From assembly GCA_000328365.1 (NCBI GenBank), contig KB298689.1, positions 58,143 to 122,142 of the forward strand: DNA of 64,000 nt, given 5' to 3'. A program made the translations under genes and the position numbers. The DNA is from Capitella teleta (taxonomy: Eukaryota; Annelida; Polychaeta; Capitellidae). The notes under the pieces were generated by a model. It saw only the letters and a list, made by a program, of their open reading frames with translations. It did not search any database and was not told the DNA's origin. Of the stretch, positions 56,601-64,000 are shown piece after piece; the first letter of the stretch is position 1, and each line of letters starts with the position of its first letter.

Positions 56601-59600
56601 AGAATAATGCACACCTGATAGACAGAGAACTTGGTGTCTGCTGTGTAGGAATGCACTGGATGGCTGCGGACAGAGCAAACGGAACGACAGCAACGCCTCT
56701 TGCTCACTCTCCTGTAACAAAAAATAAATAAAAGTAAAACTAATCTGGCAATGATCCAACGCCCACACAAACCTGATACACGGAAGTATACTTCGGGACA
56801 GAGAATGCGAGGAACGAACGAGGCGGTGAGGCACCGTCGGTGGAAATGGTCCCTGAAGAACGAAATTATTCAGAGCGTATTTATATTTCAATGATTTACC
56901 GAGCGTGTAATACAGCTGTTGAGAAACATCGGGATTGACCCCAGCGCCCAGAACCACAACACCATCCCTGAGGGAATAATTGACGGGCTTAAGTAATCAG
57001 CTAAAATCAAGTGATCACTCACTGAGACACATGCAAATCGATGAGCCAAGTTTGAAGCTTGGTGAGTCTGCTAGCATCTTCAGCCTGTGATATTATTCAG
57101 CGTACAAAACATGGTAGCTAATGACCAAGATATTCACTTACCCAGACATCACCAGCTAACCTCTCTCGCAACCACTGCTCAACATTTACTTCGTAAACCA
57201 TCTGTGAACGAAAAAAACAAGATTTCAAGAGATTCCATATAATTGTACACAATTACCTTTTCAGTATCGCTGTACACAGTCCACTTCTGAAGTGAAGATC
57301 CAGCCAGCACATAAAAAGTTTGCGCTCCAGATTCCTCATCAAATTCTCCAGGGAGGACACGGTGCAGCTTCTAAAGAATGAAAAGAAAAAAATCCTTACA
57401 AATTCTCAAAGAAAATTTAAAAAAAAAAGACAAAAAAAAGAAGAATTGAAGCACTAACAGTGAGCACCGGCTGCGGTTGGCTTGCCCCAAATATAAACGA
57501 AGACATTCGGCGTCCAATGCCTGAGAGCATGCTTTGCGGCATGGCTAATGCTCGGCTTACAATGGATGCCTGCGGAAGGAGAAAAAAACGCCAAGTCAGC
57601 TGAGAGAAAATTATATGAACAGAATACCTGATGCAGATGAGGAGTCAGAACATAAATAGCAGACGTCTTAGTGGCCACAAGCCATCTTGGACCCTAGAGA
57701 AGACTTTATACTGAAGGGTAACAGCAGGTTTAATAACTCACGTCCAGGGAGATAACCAACACACAGTAATCCTCAGCATTCAGCTCAGTTTCACCAACAC
57801 TTCCCTTCTGAGCCACATTTGGCCAATAACGCACGCTGCCTTCAGCTGAGCAAGCCACGCAGGACACAACACCCTGCTGCGATGTGGACAAACTGACACA
57901 ATCCGCTGATGGGTTTTCTTCTGATTGTGGTAACACCAGTTCGTAGCATGCTTTGCCAAGACGGCCATCAAGCGAGCGCCAGATAAGCAGCTTCGATGCA
58001 CACACCAGCCAAGCCCATCCGTCAGGGTTGAAGCGGACATCAGCTTCACCTGATCGGGTAATAAGTTTATTAAAGGTATTATCAAAACTTTCTTTTCTCA
58101 CGTCCGTCTAAGGTGAGTGTTTCAGTGACTAGCAGAGGTAGGTCAGCCCCTGAGAACTCCTCAAGGGTGTGCTGCGGTCCCTCATCACCGGACTTGAGAG
58201 CACTGCTGTTGAGGCTGTGGTTCCACCTGCGGATAATGAAGTATTCTACATATAAGTACTCTAGAACACTGAATTTCATAAAATTTCATGATTCTCAAAG
58301 TCAATCACACGAAACAATGCCCAATTAGGAGCTTTAAGACTACTGCAGAACAGGTATTTCTCGAGGCATTTGATTTTCGCGGTAAGAGGGGTCATCCTTT
58401 TTTTGCTGAATGTGTTGATTGTAATTTATGACTCTTTGAAAATACAGGCACTTACCAAGGCACTTACTTACTTACCAAGGTGAAGGTGTCTCATCTTTAT
58501 GAATATGATTACAATATGATCCTGTTTTCGATAAAGCTTCCGATTTTAAAATTCAAGAATGATCAGCCTTTATTAAAAAATCTACCATAGTACCGGGACA
58601 AACCATGAAAGTAGGGACGCCGATAAAGCGCTATCGCCGCAGGCCAAAGCGCCTAGCCAGGTCGAGGCGGACCGTTGTTCGACGTACGTACCTAAATCAA
58701 CGTACGTACCTAGAAGTAGGTACGGGTGTACCTAGATCGTAGTACGTTCCATATTGCAGCTTAAAACTATACATATTCATCTTTTTCTCATGAATATTGA
58801 TGCCATGTAAATTAGAAAAACATTCCCTGGGAAGCTCTGAGCTATATTTAGTCGATTATGTAACTTTGCTCTACTTCCTGCCTCTCCAGTCGAGACCCTC
58901 AGCCCTCAAAAGCTGCCTTCCCATTACATGTACTGCAGGTAAATTGACATAGGGAAAGAACTAAAGGGTGTAAAATGGGTTTTGAAATACCAAATTGTGC
59001 ATTAGCCATCCCTCTATCCATCTGACTTGGCCCCTTAAAGATTCTATGTGGCGAACAAATTATATTTGACAATGAAGAGGGGAGGGGGTAGGGTGTACCT
59101 AGATCAACGTACGCTGGCATACCTAGATCGTAGTATGGTCGACTATAAGCCATTGGTGGTGTGTATACTAAAGGCATATTTATCTTCCTAAATGTGTGTA
59201 TACTGCTATAAACAACTAAACAGATTGTTTCATTAAATTTATTATTTGCGATGTGGCCGCGAGATGCATGGTGATGGCACCCAACAAACTTACAAAGCAA
59301 CATTTATTTGGATTTAAAATGTTGTACACTGTATTTCGCCATGCATATGAAATTATTATAGTGATATCTTGAATGCATGGGAAGCGATTCGGCAACATTT
59401 ATAAGAAAAACCACTGACTTTTGAATAAACTGTTTTATAATTTGTGTCAAGTACATATATATATATATATACATATTACAGGGCTCGAAATCAGATTCAA
59501 CAATTCATTTAAGAATTCATTTCAGTTACAACTAACAAAGTATCACTTAGGTAAGTAGCTGCGGTAAGCCTTACAATTGTTCCAGTTCCATCTGTTCAGA

Positions 59601-61857
59601 ATTGTGTTGCCAGTTGGCTTTGATTTTCATTCCATCAATACTTACCCATCCATGCTAATTTGTTAATTCGTTCTAGTATCTACTTCTGTTCTGTAGTTAA
59701 GTTTTCTTCTCTCCCACTAACCACAGGTGACAGAAAATGTTTATGAAGTATGTGCCCATTCAGGCCTGAGAATCCAACATTAACATGGATATCCCAATTC
59801 CAACATGAAACTTATCACATGTAATGCATTTAGCTTTTTTTCTGGTAGCAACTATGTAAATCATTTATACCAAGATTTCATGCATTCGTATGAAATAATG
59901 GATATGGAAGTATAAGATCGGAGGGGAGGAATAGTGCATAATACATGTAAATAAGGAACATATATGTATGTTATAGTGTACATGCATTATGATTGAGGAA
60001 TTATATAATACATGTTAACAAAATATAACAATTAATTTAGTGTGAGGAATTCTTCATGCTAATGCAGGAAGAGGTCTCTCCATCTAACAACGTNNNNNNN
60101 NNNNNNNNNNNNNNNNNNNNNNNNNNNNNNNNNNNNNNNNNNNNNNNNNNNNNNNNNNNNNNNNNNNNNNNNNNNNNNNNNNNNNNNNNNNNNNNNNNNN
60201 NNNNNNNNNNNNNNNNNNNNNNNNNNNNNNNNNNNNNNNNNNNNNNNNNNNNNNNNNNNNNNNNNNNCATGGATGATGCACACATGTAGATTTCTCACAA
60301 CTAATCCAAGAAGCAGCAGCCAATATGATTTGTCCAAATAAATATACGCCATGCTTTCTGTGTTCATTTTATTTGATTATACATTATAAATGTACATGTA
60401 CATACATACAAAGCATACTTATACAGTTATTTACTTACATCTTTAGGATCTTCTGTAAGCATCCGTGCATATCTGTTTTACATCTTCTGGGTTTCTTTTT
60501 CTTTTTTCCATTTCCAAAATACCTTCATTTTGAGCAGTGGATCACCAGGGAGAAGAATAGCCAGTGTAATTCATGTGTAACAGTGGCATGAAAACATCAT
60601 TGCATCTTCCATTGAACAGATGAGAGGGATGAGGTGCTTGCCACCTCTCTTCACTAAGACTTCCAAGGGAACATCTTCAAAACCAGTACATCAAGGGAAT
60701 TTGCATCTATATCAGTGTATGACCTCTCTTCTTCGTGAGTTATCTAACATGTGTAAACCTTGCACCAGAACAGCATTTCAAAGTACAAAAACTGGTGAAT
60801 GGCAGAGATACGACTGGAAAATCAATTGTGGATTAATTAAAGGTTTCATTTAGCAGTGTGTAGAGTATTTTCCAGTACCTAATATAATACTAGTTGTTGC
60901 AATACCAGGATAACCCCCCAAATTGCCTGTTCCAGCTTGTACAAGTACCACTAAGTCATGCGAATCATCAAATCCCAATATACATTTATCAGAATCCAGG
61001 AATACAATACATATATATATGTGTTGTAGATATATACTGACAAAACCTAACCAGGCATGAGGAATGTTCAGGAAAATCTTTAAATGAAATATATGCCTTT
61101 AGAATGAGTAATTAATAACATTGTTGAACAATAAATCAATACCTATTTGAGTCATACTACGATCTAGGTATGCCAGCGTACGTTAATCTAAGTACTCCCT
61201 ACCCCCTCCCCTCTTCATTGTCAAATATAATTTGTTCGCCACATAGAATCCTTAAGGGCCAAGTCAGGTGGATAGAGGGATGGTTTATGCACAATTTGGT
61301 ATTTCAAAACCCATTTTACACCCTTTAGTTCTTTTACAATCGTCCAATTACCCCAAGAGTTATGGAATCATGTCATCTTTGTGATTGAAGAAAATGCTAA
61401 TCCGTGAATGTGACAGGAAGCTGATGCCTCCCAACGACTTTAATTGAACCAGGGAACCCCTGGGAGCTATTTATAGAGCTGAACAATTACATATTTATGA
61501 GAAAATGGTGAATATGCATAGTTTGAGGCTGCAAAATGAATCGTACTTCGATGTAGGTACACCCGTACCTACTTCTAGGTACGTACGTTGATTTAGGTAC
61601 GTACGTCGAACAACGGTCCGCCTCGACCTGCTAGCAGGGCGCAGAACGGAATCGCGTTGTGCTGGGGCAAAAGTACTGTTTTATCGCCCATCGGGTGATG
61701 CCAAATCAACTTACAATGGTGTGCCAGCGGCATTTCTTTTCTGTGGCGTCAGATTGCCCTTGCGAATAGGAGTTCTTGCAAGGGATGTGCTTGATGTGTT
61801 TGGGGTGTGCAGAGGAGTAAATCTCCCTCGAGATGAGTTCAACTTCGGCGTGAACAT
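53624..61857 (-). CDS. NUP133: Nucleoporin NUP133
   Basis: 25 exons: 61715-61857, 58102-58226, 57742-58049, 57628-57693, 57459-57569, 57257-57370, 57142-57201, 57023-57084, 56900-56967, 56773-56852, 56615-56711, 56495-56563, 56304-56434, 55991-56255, 55828-55937, 55667-55773, 55388-55613, 54847-55335, 54628-54795, 54435-54570, 54320-54381, 54122-54259, 53960-54024, 53817-53902, 53624-53763. All phases agree; 1141 aa (human 1156). It starts [20 protein letters not shown], a disordered tail. The beta-propeller follows ([35 protein letters not shown]), then the helical stack ([53 protein letters not shown]), ending [10 protein letters not shown]. Role: Y-complex (NUP107-160) outer-ring scaffold of the nuclear pore. 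Intron 1 carries a 3-kb inverted-repeat element; the rest are short. Confidence 0.97.
59482..59520 (+). mobile_element. Isolated hAT-like terminus
   Basis: CAGGGCTCGAAATCAGATTC resembles the left end of the hAT element at 25063. No matching right end was found, and part of the downstream sequence is N. Lies in the core of the 58658-61630 element. Confidence 0.45.
60094..60267. other. Assembly gap (N)
   Basis: 174 undetermined bases in the core of the inverted-repeat element inside NUP133 intron 1. Confidence 1.
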
Positions 61858-62422
61858 TTCCCCGAAATTTCAATTCCAAATATTGGGTCGCTTACCACAG
61901 ACAAGTACGTGTAAAAAAGCACTGTGGAAAAAAAGGTTTTATGTTTAAGTAAAAAAAAATTCATGAATTGATGCTCATTTACAAATAAGGAATAATTATA
62001 GAGAATTTATGGAATTTTCTTTTATTTTTCACTTATAATGTGAATATTGTGACAGAATTATCAGAAATTATATATTTGATTTAAGCAGTTTTCATAACGC
62101 ACTTTTCATAAGCTTCCTCTACTTCATTTGTTTTACTATAAGTGTCATTTTATGAGAATCATGGAAGAAGAAGGTACAACGGTCGTCTTTTTAAGTTTAT
62201 AACTGGGTGTCTTAAGTTGTCATTGTGATATAGAGTAAAGCTAACCGTTATATTAAAATGGAAAATTCAACGTAAAAAGTTGTAATAACACTATGAGAGA
62301 GATAATTGTATGTCTTACTTGTATTATCGCCCAAATGTCTTGGATTGTCTGCCAAATGTGGTGGCGCTAGTTCAAAAATAATGCTCAACGATTCAGATTT
62401 TCGCGCCTCGCGTGCAAATTTA
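61858..62422. other. Upstream region of NUP133
   Basis: AT-rich with no coding signal recognised. It should contain the NUP133 promoter. No core promoter motif was assignable by eye. Confidence 0.4.
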
Positions 62423-62426
62423 ATCT

Positions 62427-62600
62427 ACAGTAAAACCTGTGTTAGTGACCACCTGTAGTTAGCGACCACCTGCCCTAAATGACAACACCGAATAACACTC
62501 GCTAGTGTTGGTGTGCCGTAAAAAAATCTCCTTTCCTAAACAACATCCCTAAAATCCGGCCGACCACTTTAACTTTAACACCGGGCGCTTGTTGGGCATT
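62427..62600 (+). mobile_element. pogo-type MITE left end carrying a short-repeat insert
   Basis: CAGTAAAACCTGTGTTAGTG follows TA at 62425-62426 and continues GACCACCTGTAGTTAGCGAC, a pogo-type terminus with internal GCGACCACCTG repeats. An inverted copy of the 57-bp repeat family (about 62483-62537: GTGTTGGTGTGCCGTAAAA) lies inside. The right end of the MITE was not found before the duplication junction at 62732. Confidence 0.55.
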
Positions 62601-62686
62601 CATGTATGCGTTGAAATTTTTTAATGCATTGACACTGCCTGTAACAGGTAAAGTGAGATGTCAGCACAGAGCTTGCTGAGCACTAT

Positions 62687-62731
62687 AAAAACCTTGGCGC
62701 TTGTGGGCCGCCCACAAGCGCCAAGGTTTTT
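62687..62731. repeat. Perfect 21-bp-arm palindrome at duplication junction
   Basis: AAAAACCTTGGCGCTTGTGG plus G, three bases CCG, then the exact complement. Its last base is directly followed by the first base of the duplicated segment (62732). Confidence 0.97.
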
Positions 62732-62835
62732 CATCTTCCATTGGCGATAAAAACAGCTCAACTTCTTCTGCAGCGTCACCCCTTAAGACTTCTTCTGCGA
62801 GTGATGTATCCCCTCAAGTTTCTAAAGTAGAGTGA
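62732..62835 (+). pseudogene. Second copy of the last 104 bp of the CIMIP6-like gene
   Basis: Repeats the coding end from SSIGDKNSSTSSAAS to the stop and the 3' region with its AATAAA. The earlier exons are absent, since the copy begins at the junction after the palindrome. Without upstream exons it cannot produce the protein. Confidence 0.9.
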
Positions 62836-63244
62836 GTCTTAATTACGCTAAATTACTTAAGTTCCGGCATCAGGGAAAGAATTATGTGAATGAATTCTCC
62901 TACGCTGGTTGTTGCGGTGCCTTCACTTAAAATTTGTCTTCAAATTTTTAGTGCTTTGACTTTTGATCTCTTGTTTTTATTTACACCACTGTTAAAAAAG
63001 TCTTGATAATCTAGTATATATTACTGTTGCCTTTACTTGTACTAAATCAGTATTCTTATAGACCGCTAAGTGATTGTGCCAAAATATTTAGCTGTATTTA
63101 CATGTGATGTATTATATCTATATTTATTGTGAAATAACTCTCAGACCCTCTGTGATACCCATTGCGCAGTATTATGCAATAAAAATGATTGATCTTGCAA
63201 TAGATTTGTACTTAATTTATGAGATTGAACACATAGCTTTATGA

Positions 63245-64000
63245 TTAATTATTCAGCTGATAAAAGGTAGTGATGGTTGCCGGTTTCAGTGAGCGCGATA
63301 TTTGGCCATCGTCTTCGTCTTCTGCCAACCAACGGTTACAGTTGAAGACGTATTCATCGCACATAGGGACACGTCCTTCCTTTCCCTTTGTAGCTTTGTC
63401 ACTGAGCAATTTCCGTCCTCGTCTTCTCGAGTCCTCTTCATCAGAATCATCTCCCCGTTTACTCCGGAATTTACCCTCATCATCGCTCTCTTCTTCGGAC
63501 GCAGTCTGCATTTTCTCCATAATTTCCATCTTTGAGAAGTATTTCCGTAATGTGAGCTATTAATGTGAGAATGTAATGAGAAAGGAAGTTTACAAATACC
63601 GGATACTCACTTCTGCTAAGTACCAACCAGCGCCAAGTCCAGAGTTATCGTGTCGTACGAGGATCTTCTTCACAGTACCAACGTTATCTGCTTGAATCTG
63701 TGATTTACACAGTAATTTGGCTGAATACGACTCTGGCTATGATTATCACCGTAAATTTATCAGTTTGGCCTTTCTCGAAAGAATCTTGTCCATTGTTGAG
63801 TTCCACCTCTCTTGCTGTGCCGTTTTCACCGAATATTTTGATGTAAACTTTGGCATCAGTTCCTGCGTATGTAGCGTTCCCTGTGAGTACTTTCACCTCA
63901 TATTTCACGAGATCTGCATAAGGAAAAAAATAGTTAATAAATTCCTGACATGAAATTGTGCCTCACTTCTGTCTTTCTGTTTGCCAGAGTGAGAGGTTTT
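63245..64000 (-). CDS. Second copy of the LOXHD1-like PLAT gene, 3' exons, partial
   Basis: Exons equivalent to 63245-63556, 63611-63697, 63750-63913 and the start of the next at 63967 are intact and in frame. They code DLVKYEVKVLTGNATYAGTD and onward, through the third PLAT domain and acidic insert, to ATITTFYQLNN and stop. One residue in the insert differs (SKRGDDSDEE versus SKRRDDSDEE). The gene continues past the window. It may be a true recent tandem copy or a haplotype left in the assembly. Confidence 0.88.

Larger units (their letters stand above)
58658..61630. mobile_element. Long-inverted-repeat (foldback-like) DNA element in NUP133 intron 1
   Basis: Starts CAGGTCGAGGCGGACCGTTG and ends with the complement, with the 5-bp repeat CTAGC on each side (58653-58657 and 61631-61635). 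The inverted arms span 58658-59137 and 61153-61630 (about 480 bp). The outer 150 bp and inner 200 bp are strongly alike and the middle is more diverged. Each arm carries several copies of CGTACGTACCTA/TACCTAGATC-type motifs. The roughly 2-kb core has an N-run and no recognised protein. The length and ends do not fit a family I can name with certainty; a 5-bp duplication is only suggestive. Confidence 0.85.
62732..64000 (+). repeat. Direct copy of 49997-51265
   Basis: Aligned without gaps at a constant offset of 12735 bases, with about eight to nine substitutions seen in 1269 bp (roughly 0.7 %). It starts inside the last exon of the CIMIP6-like gene and runs off the window inside the PLAT gene. 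Confidence 0.97.

Noticed and set aside
58658-61630. Polinton or other virus-like element
   Set aside because: Long inverted ends are present, but it is only 3 kb, has no recognisable capsid, polymerase or integrase, and lacks a clear 6-bp target duplication.

Overview
The window is metazoan nuclear DNA: AT-rich, with multi-exon genes whose introns are mostly 40-100 bp, a few introns expanded by transposons, and two runs of N (38680-39248, 60094-60267), so it comes from a draft scaffold. Tiny introns, compact divergent and convergent gene pairs and the gene set (NUP133, POLR2G, SPATA17, SLC35A4) suggest an early-branching animal, perhaps a sponge. That placement is an inference and is not proven here.

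Gene layout, left to right: an LRRC74-like leucine-rich-repeat/EF-hand gene (minus, 5232-10496); a broken rhodopsin-type receptor fragment (minus, near 12.7-13.0 kb); SLC35A4 (minus, 14076-28611, with a 9.2 kb intron full of mobile DNA); a long transposon-rich stretch with a 43-bp minisatellite, a tRNA-derived SINE and a tandem 2-kb repeat (about 29-39.6 kb); POLR2G/RPB7 (plus, 39860-43769); SPATA17 (minus, 43994-46902), tail to tail with POLR2G; a C2orf73/CIMIP6-like gene (plus, 47216-50100), head to head with SPATA17 across 313 bp; a three-PLAT-domain LOXHD1-like gene (minus, 50510-52929); NUP133 (minus, 53624-61857, 25 exons, 1141 codons all in frame); and from 62732 to the window end a nearly identical direct copy of 49997-51265. 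That copy carries the end of the CIMIP6-like gene and the 3' exons of the PLAT gene.

I reconstructed exon chains by reading splice sites and phases. POLR2G (172 aa), SPATA17 (354 aa), CIMIP6-like (266 aa), PLAT (612 aa) and NUP133 (1141 aa) close in frame. SLC35A4 (332 aa) closes only with a GC-AG intron. The LRRC74-like gene closes (588 aa) only if two single extra A residues are discounted. Functionally, SPATA17 and the CIMIP6-like gene, and possibly the PLAT and LRRC74-like genes, point to cilia/flagella. POLR2G, NUP133 and SLC35A4 are housekeeping.

Mobile DNA is abundant: three hAT-type elements with near-perfect 8-bp target duplications, a pogo-type MITE, mariner-type MITEs (one split by a LINE, one abutting a SPATA17 splice donor), a TTAA-flanked MITE, an RTE-like LINE, several CR1/Jockey-like LINE fragments, a 3-kb long-inverted-repeat element inside NUP133 intron 1, and a 57-bp mini-insertion with a 12-bp target duplication. 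I saw no retrovirus-like or LTR element, no CRISPR array and no rRNA gene.
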